Shown: in pieces, positions 9,328-18,846 of the stretch
Numbering within the stretch: the first letter of the stretch is position 1
Layout of the letters: each line of letters opens with the position of its first letter
Assembly (NCBI GenBank): GCA_041690635.1
Contig: JAWLGZ010000003.1
Span: 248,001-312,000, forward strand
DNA: 64,000 nt
DNA from: JAWLGZ01 sp041690635
Lineage (GTDB): Bacteria > Pseudomonadota > Gammaproteobacteria > Thiohalomonadales > Thiohalomonadaceae
Direction of reading: 5' to 3'
Position numbers and translations under genes: made by a program
Notes under the pieces: generated by a model
What the model was told of the DNA's origin: nothing
Databases searched by the model: none
Seen by the model: the letters and a program-made list of their open reading frames with translations, nothing else

Positions 9328-11214
9328 TCAGCTCATCGCCTCCAACTCCTCCCAGCGGGCATAGGCGGCCGCCAGCTCTTGGCCAAGCACGGCCAGTTTG
9401 TCGTTGGCGGCGGCGATCGCCTCGGGGGACTGTTTGTAGAAGGCCGGGTCGGCCATCGACTGCTGCAATGCCTCCTGCTCCGCCTCCAGCGCCTCGATTC
9501 GTTGCGGCAGCGCCTCCAGCTCACGCTGCACCTTGTAGCCGAGCTTGCGGGCGGGAGCCGGTTTCGCCTCGGCTTTCGCCTTCGGCCTGGGCGGCTCCTT
9601 GGTGCGTGAGGGGGTGGGCTCCTGCGGGGGGCGCGCCTGACGCAGCCAGTCCTGGTAACCGCCCACGTATTCGTTCACCGCGCCCGCCTCGAACACCAGG
9701 GTGGAGGTGACCACGTTGTCGAGGAAGGCGCGGTCGTGGCTGACCAGGAGCAGGTTGCCGTCGTATTCCAGCAGCAGCTCTTCGAGCAGTTCCAGGGTCT
9801 CCACGTCCAGGTCGTTGGTGGGCTCGTCCATCACCAGCAGGTTGGCCGGGCGGGTGAAGAGCCGTGCCAGCAGCAGGCGGTTGCGCTCGCCGCCGGAGAG
9901 GGACCTCACCGGTGAGCGGGCGCGCTCGGGCGGAAAAAGGAAATCCTGCAGATAGGAGATGACATGGCGAGTGCGGCCGTTGACGGTGACCGTCTCCTTG
10001 CCCTGATTGAGATTGTCGAGGACCGTCGCCTCCGGGTCGAGCTGGGCCCGCTGTTGATCGAAGTAGGCCACTTCGAGCCGGGTGCCGTGGCGCACCGTGC
10101 CGGCCAGCGGCGGCAGGTCGCCGAGCAGCATCTTGAGCAGGGTGGACTTGCCGCTGCCGTTGGGGCCGATGATGCCGATACGATCGCCACGCAGGATGCG
10201 GGTGGTGAGCGGCTGGAACAGCGGCACGCCGTCGTATCCGGCGGTGGCGTTCTCCGTCTCCACCACCAGCTTGCCGGAGGCGTCGCCCCGGTCGAGCGCC
10301 AGCTTGACGCTCCCCTGCCGTTCGCGGCGGGCCTGGCGTTCGCGTCGCAGCGCTTCGAGCGCCCGCACGCGTCCCTCGTTGCGGGTGCGGCGCGCCTTGA
10401 TGCCCTGGCGGATCCACGCCTCCTCCTGGGCCAGCTTCTTGTCGAACTCGGCCGCCTGCGCCTCCTCCACCGCCAGGGCGTGGGCCTTGCGTTCCAGGTA
10501 GGTTTTGTAGTCGCCGGGCCAGGAGCTGAGCCGACCGCGGTCCAGTTCCACGATGCGGGTGGCGAGCCGGTCGAGGAAGGCACGGTCGTGGCTGATGAAC
10601 AGCAGGCTGGTGGGAGTGCCGAGGAGAAACTCCTCCAGCCAGGTGATGGCGGCGATATCCAGGTGGTTGGTGGGCTCGTCCAGCAGCAGCAGATCCGGTT
10701 CGCCGACCAGCGCCCGTGCCAACAGCACCCGGCGGCGGGTGCCGCCGGAGAGTTCGCCTAGGGTGCGATCCGGCTCCAGGGAGAAGCGGGTGAGGGTCGC
10801 CTCCACCCGCTGCTCCAGCCGCCAACCGTCGGCCGCCTCCAGGTCGTGCTGCAGCCGTTCCAGCCGCGCCATGTCGCCCGCCCCATCGGCCAGTTGCCGC
10901 ACCGCCTCATGATAGTCGCGGATGAGCCGGGCCAGTTCTCCCAGTCCGTCGGCCACCACGTCGAACACCGTGCGCTCCTCCGCCAGCGGCACCTCCTGCG
11001 GCAGGTAGGCGATGGAAACCCCGTCCTGCCGGCGCACCTCGCCATCGTCCGGACCCTGAACGCCGGCGATGAGTTTCAGCAGGGTCGACTTGCCGGCACC
11101 GTTGCGCCCCACCAGACAGACCCGCTCCCCCGGGTCGATGGCGAAATCGACGCGTTCGAGCAGCGCGTGGTGGCCGTAGGCGAGGGAGACCTTGTCGAAG
11201 GTGACGAGCGGCAT
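9328..11214 (-). CDS. uup: ABC-F ATPase Uup
   Basis: A 628-residue soluble protein with two ABC cassettes. The first has Walker A GRNGAGKST, signature LSGGTRRR and Walker B LLLLDEPTNHLD. The second has GPNGSGKST, LSGGERNR and LLVMDEPTNDLD. They are joined by the ABC-F linker, and a C-terminal coiled coil of about 75 residues is the Uup hallmark (also linked to DNA binding). Uup acts on ribosomes and affects precise excision of transposons in E. coli. The start was set at the ATG at 11214 ('MPLVTFDKVSLAYG') because upstream codons have no family similarity. A c-di-GMP riboswitch lies in its upstream region. Confidence 0.95.
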   Translation of the reverse strand: MPLVTFDKVSLAYGHHALLERVDFAIDPGERVCLVGRNGAGKSTLLKLIAGVQGPDDGEVRRQDGVSIAYLPQEVPLAEERTVFDVVADGLGELARLIRDYHEAVRQLADGAGDMARLERLQHDLEAADGWRLEQRVEATLTRFSLEPDRTLGELSGGTRRRVLLARALVGEPDLLLLDEPTNHLDIAAITWLEEFLLGTPTSLLFISHDRAFLDRLATRIVELDRGRLSSWPGDYKTYLERKAHALAVEEAQAAEFDKKLAQEEAWIRQGIKARRTRNEGRVRALEALRRERQARRERQGSVKLALDRGDASGKLVVETENATAGYDGVPLFQPLTTRILRGDRIGIIGPNGSGKSTLLKMLLGDLPPLAGTVRHGTRLEVAYFDQQRAQLDPEATVLDNLNQGKETVTVNGRTRHVISYLQDFLFPPERARSPVRSLSGGERNRLLLARLFTRPANLLVMDEPTNDLDVETLELLEELLLEYDGNLLLVSHDRAFLDNVVTSTLVFEAGAVNEYVGGYQDWLRQARPPQEPTPSRTKEPPRPKAKAEAKPAPARKLGYKVQRELEALPQRIEALEAEQEALQQSMADPAFYKQSPEAIAAANDKLAVLGQELAAAYARWEELEAMS

Positions 11215-11241
11215 GGGCGGGAGGCGTGAGAATGGAGGCGC

Positions 11242-11247
11242 ATTATA
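11242..11247 (-). promoter_or_regulatory. Possible -10 box just upstream of uup
   Basis: TATAAT on the minus strand, 28 bases before the uup ATG, without a clear -35 partner. If it is active, uup would have a second start downstream of the riboswitch. Confidence 0.4.
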
Positions 11248-11286
11248 CGCCGGGGTCGGGGGGTCGGGGTCGGCAGTTCTACCTGG

Positions 11287-11345
11287 GGCGCCATCCTGTG
11301 GCGCCGTGCTGCCGTTCCACTCACCCGGCGCAATCAGATTGCGCC
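11287..11345 (-). other. Two hairpins in the uup leader
   Basis: Between the riboswitch and uup the minus-strand transcript can form an 8-bp stem with a 3-base loop (11327-11345, arms GGCGCAAT/ATTGCGCC) and a GGCGCC stem with a 7-base loop (11287-11305). Neither has a U-run. They could be leader structure or a minor repeat. Confidence 0.45.
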
Positions 11346-11377
11346 CAACGCCGGTCTTCACGCTTCACGCCAAAAAA

Positions 11378-11475
11378 GATAAGGCTGGTAACCCCGCTAC
11401 CTTAGGATTCTCATCCCGTAGGCCGGAGGCTTTGCGCCCCTGTCTTTCGACAGGTTTGCCTTTATCAGCCTTACC
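11378..11475 (-). promoter_or_regulatory. Cyclic di-GMP-I (GEMM-I) riboswitch
   Basis: On the minus strand the conserved GEMM-I core is present in order: GGCAAACC, a GAAA tetraloop on a closed stem, then GCGCAAAGCCUCCGGCCUA and the tetraloop-receptor segment GGUAGCGGGGUUACC. The P1 arms (GGUAAGGCUG with CAGCCUUAUC) close it. P1 is followed at once by six U residues (11372-11377), so the ligand-bound form would itself act as an intrinsic terminator. The next gene in this direction is uup, about 160 bases downstream. That is an unusual target, and the OFF-switch reading is inference. Confidence 0.93.
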
Positions 11476-11478
11476 TTC

Positions 11479-11507
11479 TGTCTAGACCCCGGCTGCCGAT
11501 GCGGCAA
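11479..11507 (-). promoter_or_regulatory. Promoter of the riboswitch transcript
   Basis: TTGCCG (11507-11502) and TAGACA (11484-11479) are separated by exactly 17 bases on the minus strand. This places the predicted transcription start at the first base of the riboswitch P1 stem. Confidence 0.6.
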
Positions 11508-11639
11508 GCGCCGCGCCATCCGGCTTTTTGATGATCTGCACCCGGGGCATTTGGGGCTTGCCGTAGGTGGCGCGGTTGCGTGGGGTCCGCGTCCAAGGCG
11601 ATCATCTCTCGACAGAAAACGACCACAGGATGCTCCACG

Positions 11640-12074
11640 ATGCTCCGCCTTATTCCCCTGCTCCTCATGCTCGCCACGGCCGGCTGTACCGGTGATGCGC
11701 CCACCGTGAAGGTGACCCGGGAGCCGGCGGCCGGGGCCACCCTGGACGGGGCGTGGCTGGATGCCCTGACAGCACGCACACTGGATGGGGCGGCGGCGAG
11801 GCTGGACGAGACCTACGCGCGCAACGGGGTGCCGCCGGAAGAGCGCACCGCCCGGCCCTACGTGGACGGGCGTTTCATCTCCCTCGGCGGCACCCGGCTG
11901 GCGCAGGTGGAGCTGGCCTACAGCGGCAGTCCGCTACGGGTGGTCCGGATCTCCGGCGTGCGCGGGGGCGAACTGATCACCGTGAGCTGCACAGCGCCCG
12001 ACGGCCGGCCGCCGGAGCTGACCGATCCGCAGGACGTGTGCGGACGCAAGGTTGCGGAACTCCTGCTCCCCTGA
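11640..12074 (+). CDS. Small lipoprotein of unknown function
   Basis: A 144-residue protein with a lipoprotein signal (LATAGC, cysteine at about residue 17). The mature part is mixed alpha/beta with 'GRFISLGGTRLAQVELAYSG' near its middle and two more cysteines near the C-terminus (VSCT, DVCG) that could form a disulfide. No family was recognised. The ATG at 11640 lies eight bases after AGGA. An earlier in-frame start would destroy the signal peptide. It is convergent with the glycine-zipper gene, leaving only three bases between stops. Confidence 0.7.
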   Translation: MLRLIPLLLMLATAGCTGDAPTVKVTREPAAGATLDGAWLDALTARTLDGAAARLDETYARNGVPPEERTARPYVDGRFISLGGTRLAQVELAYSGSPLRVVRISGVRGGELITVSCTAPDGRPPELTDPQDVCGRKVAELLLP

Positions 12075-12077
12075 CCG

Positions 12078-12524
12078 CTACTGGGTAATCCGCCAGCTGC
12101 CGTCCGGCTGCCGGCACGCGGTGCCGTAGGCGGTCTGGGTCCGCCCCTCGATGCGGGCGTCCACCTCGTACTCGCGGCACGGACCGGTGCGGGTCTCGTA
12201 GGTGCGCGTGGGGGTGAACTGGTAATCGACGCCGGTATCGGGATTGCGCCAGGCGGTGGGTACCCCGGTACGCACCCCCTCCAGGGACCGCGCCGCCTTG
12301 AGCCGGTCGGTCTCGTCCATCGACCGGCCCACCGCGCCGCCGACCGCCGCACCGGCGAGGGTACCGGCGATCACCGCCGCCGTCTGGCCACGGCCCTGTC
12401 CCACCTGGGCACCGAGCAGCCCGCCGAGCGTGCCGCCGATCACCATGCCCGCCTCTTCGCGCGGCGCCCCGGCCGTACAACCGGCCAGCAGGGCTCCCGC
12501 AACCAGCGTGACGCCTTTTCGCAT
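12078..12524 (-). CDS. Glycine-zipper surface lipoprotein (RT0821/Lpp0805-like, 17-kDa antigen type)
   Basis: A 148-residue protein with lipobox LLAGC (about residue 16), then a glycine-zipper pair of helices (about residues 26-67, 'GGTLGGLLGAQVG', 'AGTLAGAAVGGAVG'). The C-terminal domain is RT0821/Lpp0805-like, with 'AWRNPDTGVDYQF' and paired cysteines 'CREYEVDA' and 'ACRQPDGSW'. These proteins sit in the outer membrane, and their function is poorly defined. Confidence 0.85.
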   Translation of the reverse strand: MRKGVTLVAGALLAGCTAGAPREEAGMVIGGTLGGLLGAQVGQGRGQTAAVIAGTLAGAAVGGAVGRSMDETDRLKAARSLEGVRTGVPTAWRNPDTGVDYQFTPTRTYETRTGPCREYEVDARIEGRTQTAYGTACRQPDGSWRITQ

Positions 12525-12549
12525 GATCGTCCTCCAACTTGGGGTGGAT

Positions 12550-13821
12550 TCACTGCCATTCCGCCGGTCGCCGGCGGCGCAATTGCATCAGGCGGCGACC
12601 GAGCACCGCCCGATAGCGGTCAGGGGGATGGATCCATTTGGCCACCTCGCGCAACCCGGGCAGCGGGTCGTCGCGCCTGAACTCGTCGTAGTGCATGCCC
12701 CGGCGGAAATCCGCGACGAAATCGAGCAGGGCACGTCCGCGCGACGGCAGCTGGCGGCACGCCTCCCGTGTCGCCTCCCGGGCGGTACGGCCGCTCAGAT
12801 GCTGGCCCAGCGCACGCAGGTCGCCGCGCAGCCAGCGCTCGTGGATACCGACACAGTAAGTGGCCGCGTCCACCGGCAGGCCGGCGAACAGGCGGTAGGT
12901 CAGGCAGGGCCAGTTGACGCCGGCATCGAGACTCAGGGCGGTGGAGGCGCAGAAACGCCCGTTGATCTCCATCAGCACGTAGGCGCCGGCGACCGGATCG
13001 AACTTGAACTCCACCATCGCCGGGCCGCGCCAACGCGCCGCGGCGAGCAGCGCTTCGATATACGCCGCGAGGGTCGGGTCCATGGGCACGGTGCGCCGGA
13101 CCACGCTCACCCCGCCGGTCAGCGGCACCTCGCGCACCTTCTCGTAGGGCACCATCATCAGCGGCCGGTCACCATCGAACAGTACACTGACGTTGATCCC
13201 CCCTCCGGGGACGTACTCCTGGATCAACGGCAGGGCATCGCTGCTCTCCTCCGCCTGACGCAGGATTCGCTCCAGCTCCTGCCGGGTGCGCGCGTATTTC
13301 ACCTTGAAAGGAAGACGGTGGGCGGTGTCCCGGTGCAGCGGGTTGCCGCGCGGCTTCAGGGCAACCGGAAAACGGAACGCCCGGCTCTGTTCGAGGGCTT
13401 CGGCTGCGCCGGCTGCGTAGACGGTTCTCGGCACCGGAACCCCGACCCGACCGGCGAGCTCGACGGTACGCAGCTTGTCGATCGCCCACTCCAGCACCCC
13501 CGGCGCCGGGGCCACCAGCGTCGCACGCCGTTCGATCGCCTCGCGCTCCCGGTCCAGGACCACCAGCGTACTCTCCACCACGGGGATGACCATTCCGACC
13601 CGATACCGCTCGATCAGCGCCAGGATGTCCTGTATGAACTGCCGCTCATCCAGCAGCGGCGGCGTGTAGGTCGCCTTGATGGCGGCGTGGCGCGAGGCGT
13701 GGCCGATCGCACGGCGCACCGGGCTGGCAGCGACCACCGGGATCCCCGCCTGCCCCAGCCCGCGGATTACCGCCAGCCCCTGGTGCTGATCGGCGCCGGT
13801 CACAAGTACCCTGTTTTGCAT
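12550..13821 (-). CDS. ATP-grasp enzyme, carbamoyl-phosphate-synthase-like
   Basis: A 423-residue protein with an N-terminal Rossmann-type domain ('NRVLVTGADQHQGLAVIRGL') and an ATP-grasp fold ('FRFPVALKPRGNP' for nucleotide binding, 'LIQEYVPGGGINV', 'AMVEFKFDP', 'LMEINGRF' for metal). Relatives join a carboxylate to an amine, as in the PylC or CarB-like groups. The substrate cannot be told. The ATG at 13821 was preferred to a TTG 11 codons upstream because the Rossmann strand follows it immediately. Confidence 0.8.
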   Translation of the reverse strand: MQNRVLVTGADQHQGLAVIRGLGQAGIPVVAASPVRRAIGHASRHAAIKATYTPPLLDERQFIQDILALIERYRVGMVIPVVESTLVVLDREREAIERRATLVAPAPGVLEWAIDKLRTVELAGRVGVPVPRTVYAAGAAEALEQSRAFRFPVALKPRGNPLHRDTAHRLPFKVKYARTRQELERILRQAEESSDALPLIQEYVPGGGINVSVLFDGDRPLMMVPYEKVREVPLTGGVSVVRRTVPMDPTLAAYIEALLAAARWRGPAMVEFKFDPVAGAYVLMEINGRFCASTALSLDAGVNWPCLTYRLFAGLPVDAATYCVGIHERWLRGDLRALGQHLSGRTAREATREACRQLPSRGRALLDFVADFRRGMHYDEFRRDDPLPGLREVAKWIHPPDRYRAVLGRRLMQLRRRRPAEWQ

Positions 13822-13900
13822 GCCGCGCACTTTCCCTGTGACTTTGCCCCGCAACTGTGGAACGCTAGACGGCCGCTCAGCCGCGGTGCCTTATCGGCAG

Positions 13901-13912
13901 TGTAGGAGCGGC
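13901..13912 (+). repeat. REP-like half repeat
   Basis: TGTAGGAGCGGC, the same core as the complete palindrome after ftsY at 60613-60684. Here only one arm is clear, and it is followed by a short GCCGGCACCGGC dyad. Confidence 0.45.
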
Positions 13913-13971
13913 CGGCACCGGCAAGTTCATAACTGCTGATTGACCACCAGCCACTTATCAAACCTCAAGCG

Positions 13972-14655
13972 ATGAACCCCTGGGAACTGCTCGATAGCGC
14001 ACCCGTCTCCGGCGACAAGGGCGAACTCCGGCTCTACCGGCGCGGCGAGGAGTATTCGATTCTGGTCGCCGGTGGCGGCGAGCTGATGAACAGCCGCATA
14101 CACGGCTCCGAGGATGCGCTGGCCGAACTGGCCTGTTCGCGTGTGGCGGACCGGGACCAGCCGCGTGTGCTGATTGGCGGCCTGGGCATGGGATTTACGT
14201 TGGCTGCGGCCCTCAGGCAACTGCCGGCTGCCGCCGAGGTGGTGGTGGCCGAACTGGTGCCTGCGGTGGCACGCTGGAATCGCGAGATCCTGGGGGGGCT
14301 GGCGGGCAACCCGCTCGACGATTCGCGCACGGTGGTACGGATTGGCGATGTCGGGCTGGTCCTGAAACGGGAGCGGAGCGCGTTTGACGCCATTCTGCTT
14401 GACGTGGACAACGGCCCCGAGGGGCTGACCCGCCGCGAAAACGACTGGCTCTACGCCTTCGAGGGGTTGAACGCCGCCTTCGATGCCCTGCGGCCCAGCG
14501 GACTGCTGGCGGTCTGGTCGGCGGGACCGGACCGTGCCTTCGCCGACCGCCTGCGGCAGGTCGGATTCGACGTGGAAGAGACGGTGGCGCGCGCCCACGG
14601 CCCGAAGAAAAAGGGCGCCCGCCACACCATCTGGCTGGCCGCGCGCCCCCACTGA
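13972..14655 (+). CDS. Spermidine-synthase-like methyltransferase-fold protein
   Basis: A 227-residue protein with a Rossmann SAM/dcSAM-binding fold: 'RVLIGGLGMGFTLAAAL' (motif I, about residue 64), 'VVVAELVPAVARWNRE' (acidic residue after strand 2), 'FDAILLDVDNGPEGL' (motif II). The LLDVDNGP motif is typical of spermidine-synthase-like proteins without a proven polyamine role. It is followed 15 bases later by the DUF6164-like gene. Confidence 0.8.
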   Translation: MNPWELLDSAPVSGDKGELRLYRRGEEYSILVAGGGELMNSRIHGSEDALAELACSRVADRDQPRVLIGGLGMGFTLAAALRQLPAAAEVVVAELVPAVARWNREILGGLAGNPLDDSRTVVRIGDVGLVLKRERSAFDAILLDVDNGPEGLTRRENDWLYAFEGLNAAFDALRPSGLLAVWSAGPDRAFADRLRQVGFDVEETVARAHGPKKKGARHTIWLAARPH

Positions 14656-14670
14656 AAGGCACTATCGACC

Positions 14671-15039
14671 ATGCCGATACTCCTGTTCAGGCTCAACAAC
14701 GTCCCCCAGGACGAGGCGGACGAGGTGCGCGCGCTGCTGCACGAGAACGGGATCGATTTCTATGAGACCCACGCCGGGCGCTGGGGTATCTCCGTGGCCG
14801 CCATCTGGCTGCGTGACGAACAGGGGCACCAGGCGGAGCGTGCCCTGGCGCTGATTGAGACCTATCAGCGCGAGCGGACCGCCCGCGCCCGGGAGGCCTA
14901 CGAGGAGCTGCGCCGGGCGGGCCGGCACGAGACACTGATCCACCGCCTGCTGCGCCACCCGATCGAGGTGATCGCCATCCTCGCGATCATCCTCGGGGTG
15001 CTCTACCTCTCCCTCATGCCGTTCATCGACTGGCGCTGA
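14671..15039 (+). CDS. DUF6164-like small membrane protein
   Basis: A 122-residue protein. The N-terminal half resembles a small ferredoxin-like domain ('LLFRLNNVPQDEADEVRALL', 'YETHAGRWGISVAAIW') and the last 25 residues form one membrane helix ('VIAILAIILGVLYLSLM'). The family assignment is from memory of this N-terminal pattern. Function is unknown. Confidence 0.7.
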   Translation: MPILLFRLNNVPQDEADEVRALLHENGIDFYETHAGRWGISVAAIWLRDEQGHQAERALALIETYQRERTARAREAYEELRRAGRHETLIHRLLRHPIEVIAILAIILGVLYLSLMPFIDWR

Positions 15040-15060
15040 GCACGCGCTACCTGCACGCGC

Positions 15061-17055
15061 TCACACCGGGACGAAGATCAGCGCCAGCACGTCGTTGACG
15101 TAATCACCGGTGGTCTTGTATTCCCGATAGCCCTGGGACATGGCGGCGCCGACCGCGTAGTTCCGGCCCGCGTATTCGACGATGGCGGAGTGGCGCTCGC
15201 CGTTGCCCAACGCGAAGAAGGGGCCGTCCAAACTCAGCATCCCGCCGGTCGGGAGTTGCTCGCGGGTGCTGGCGATCACCCGGCCGTTCCGTTCCGCGAA
15301 CACACCGAAGGCCCCCTCCACCACCTCGCCCTGGTCGGTGCGCGGCAGCGTGTCGGAGAGCATGGCGGCAAACTGCGGCTCGGCGTCGAAGACGATGGCG
15401 ATGCCGCCCACCACCCGCCCCTCCAGCGGTGCGCGAACGGAGGTCAGGTAGAGGTAGGTGTACCGCCCCCCATAGAGCGGCGTCGGTGCGAACGGCGAGA
15501 CCACGTAGGCCTGCGACTCGCCCACCGCCAGTGCCTGCTTTACATGCGGGGCATCGCCCAGGCTTGTCCCCACCAGCGCGCTTTCGGCCGCATTGGAGAC
15601 GGCGAGAATCTCGCCCCCGGCGTCGAACAGCAGCAGGTTGGTGTAGACGGTGTAGAGCCCGTTGATGCAGGCCAGGGTGGCGGCGAGCGCCTCCTGCTCC
15701 GGCGGCGTCGGCCGAGCGCGGGCGAGGATCTCGCGGAAGCGCGAGGTGAGCGCCCACCAGCGTACGTCGTTGGCCCGCTCGTAGAGGTTGCGGTCCATGA
15801 TGTCCACCGCCAGAAAGGCCTGGAACTGCACCTCCGACAGCAGGGAGGAGAGTACGGTATCGAAGAGGTTGGCGAGGGAGCGATCGAACACCCCCTTGGT
15901 CCGCTCGCCGATATTGCGGATCTCCTCCAGCACCGGCATGAACTCGTTGGCATCCCGCTTGGCCGAGACAATCTGGCCGTTGAGCACGATCAGCGAGAGG
16001 TCGTCCGTGACCAGTGCCGCGCTGCGGCTGATGGCGCGCAGCTCCTCGGAAAAGATGCGCGAGTGGTGCATCTGGTCCAGCCCCTGCGCCGGTTCGGCTC
16101 CCCTGCCGGCGAACGCCTCCCGGAGCGGTCGCATCACGTGACCCTGCCAGTTGAGGCCGAAATTGCCCTGGTAACCGCGGGTGGCGTTGGTGCGCGCCAG
16201 ATAGTGTTCCCCGTCGTGAATGGCGGAGCCGAGGCCCTCGCCGCCCGGCGTCAGGTGGGCACCGGGAGGGATGCGCTTCTCGTCACTGCCGGCGAGCACC
16301 CGCCCCTCCCGGTCGAGGATGGTGATGATCTCACCCGGACGGGCCAGATTGGCGAAGATCCCCTCCATCTCGTTCTCGAACCGGAAGCAGAGGCAGAGCA
16401 CACCGATCACCGGTGCACCCGGCGCATCGTTGTCGGTGATCGGCGCGGAGAAGATGTGGGCGGCCCGCCGGCCGGGCTGCAGATCCGAGGGGCGGAAGAT
16501 CTCCACGTAGGGCTCGCCGGTCCGGAGCGTCTCCTCGATCAGCGGGTCCGTTGTCCGGGTGACAGGGTTGTCGCCATCCAGGTGGGCACGCACCTGGCCG
16601 TGGGGGTCGACGATGATGATCTCGTCGTAGACGCTGTACTTGAGCGTGTACTCCCGCAGCCGGGCGACGATCGCCTCCGCACTGTCCGGGGCCGGCGCAC
16701 GCAGGAAGGCACGGATGTCGTCGTCGGTGGCCAGAAAGCCCACATCCGCGGTACGCTCGAACAGGTTTCTCACCAGGATATCGATGGCCGCCTGGGCGCG
16801 GGCACTGAACTCCTGCTCCAGCTTGTGGGTGTTTTCGGTGACCAGGTTCTCGATCAGCCGCGCCTGCAACTTCTCGAAGCGCCGCCGCGTCCCCTGCATG
16901 TCGTCGATCAGGGTGGCAGCCACCGACAGGCTGTTGATCTTTCCGATCAGGGTGACCTTGTGCCACCACTGCCCGAGCCCCACCAGGGCCTGGTTGTAGC
17001 CGGTGACCCGCGGCATGTGGCGCAGCCAGCGGCCCGCCGGTAGATTCGCGCTCAT
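15061..17055 (-). CDS. Multi-cache-domain sensor-like protein without output domain
   Basis: A 664-residue protein. Two regions read as cache-type sensor domains. One is at about residues 65-250 ('YDEIIIVDPHGQVRAHLDG', 'AHIFSAPITDNDA', 'VLCLCFRFENEME'). The other is at about 370-560 ('YTNLLLFDAGGEILAVSNA', 'YLYLTSVRAPLEG', 'GGIAIVFDAEPQF'). A shorter third piece follows ('VFAERNGRVIAST', 'EYAGRNYAVGAAMSQGYREY'). No HAMP, methyl-accepting, kinase, GGDEF or convincing membrane segment is visible. The start was placed at the ATG at 17055 behind GGGAAGAG. Confidence 0.75.
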   Translation of the reverse strand: MSANLPAGRWLRHMPRVTGYNQALVGLGQWWHKVTLIGKINSLSVAATLIDDMQGTRRRFEKLQARLIENLVTENTHKLEQEFSARAQAAIDILVRNLFERTADVGFLATDDDIRAFLRAPAPDSAEAIVARLREYTLKYSVYDEIIIVDPHGQVRAHLDGDNPVTRTTDPLIEETLRTGEPYVEIFRPSDLQPGRRAAHIFSAPITDNDAPGAPVIGVLCLCFRFENEMEGIFANLARPGEIITILDREGRVLAGSDEKRIPPGAHLTPGGEGLGSAIHDGEHYLARTNATRGYQGNFGLNWQGHVMRPLREAFAGRGAEPAQGLDQMHHSRIFSEELRAISRSAALVTDDLSLIVLNGQIVSAKRDANEFMPVLEEIRNIGERTKGVFDRSLANLFDTVLSSLLSEVQFQAFLAVDIMDRNLYERANDVRWWALTSRFREILARARPTPPEQEALAATLACINGLYTVYTNLLLFDAGGEILAVSNAAESALVGTSLGDAPHVKQALAVGESQAYVVSPFAPTPLYGGRYTYLYLTSVRAPLEGRVVGGIAIVFDAEPQFAAMLSDTLPRTDQGEVVEGAFGVFAERNGRVIASTREQLPTGGMLSLDGPFFALGNGERHSAIVEYAGRNYAVGAAMSQGYREYKTTGDYVNDVLALIFVPV

Positions 17056-17431
17056 CCACTCTTCCCCCCTCTTCCCTGACTGCACCCTGCGCGTTGCAAG
17101 GCGGGGGCCATGGACCAAAAACCGGGTTTTGGGGGCGGATATACCCGGGGAAGGCGACAATCTGTCCGGTTTACGACGACACATGTCGTGTATCCCACAA
17201 ACGTAACGCCGAAGGCGTGGCCCGGCTTAGATGGTGAGCCCGCTCCCGCTCGCGGCCCGAACGTGTATACTTGCCGCATTCGGCACCTCCGGTCGTGCCG
17301 AAGCTGTCGTGGTCATCCCTCCTGGTTTAGCCTCGATCTACCACCCTATTCGCCTGGACCGGGCCGGCCACAGAAGCCTGTCGCAACGACGGGTCTCGCC
17401 GGTGGGCCACCATTCAAGAGAACAATTCCTG
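17056..17431. other. Divergent intergenic region with rhlE promoter and leader
   Basis: Holds the start region of the cache-protein gene and, on the plus strand, an extended -10 box (TGTATACT around 17265-17272) that would start transcription near 17278. The predicted rhlE leader is about 150 bases. No gene is seen. Confidence 0.5.
17279..17302 (+). promoter_or_regulatory. Hairpin at the 5' end of the rhlE leader
   Basis: Perfect 8-bp stem TTCGGCAC/GTGCCGAA with an 8-base loop, lying at the predicted RNA start. It may protect the 5' end or serve feedback control by the helicase. No U-run follows, so it is not a terminator. Confidence 0.5.
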
Positions 17432-18733
<1,302 letters not shown>

Positions 18734-18743
18734 CCTCCTCGGT

Positions 18744-18800
18744 GCCCGCGGCTGGATTCACACTCGAGGTCGGGTGAGAATACGGGCGGTGGCCGCGGGC
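18744..18800 (+). other. Stem-loop between rhlE and the cNMP-binding gene
   Basis: Arms GCCCGCGGC (18744-18752) and GCCGCGGGC (18792-18800) pair perfectly around a 39-base loop. There is no U-run. It could be a processing or Rho-related structure after rhlE. Confidence 0.45.
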
Positions 18801-18846
18801 GCATTGCGGTCGGGAGTCCAAAAATAAAAAAAGGGAAGGGCAACAG

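Noticed and set aside
11471..11779. 102-codon minus-strand frame upstream of the riboswitch
   Set aside because: It overlaps the opposite-strand lipoprotein gene and the riboswitch promoter, and has no domain.
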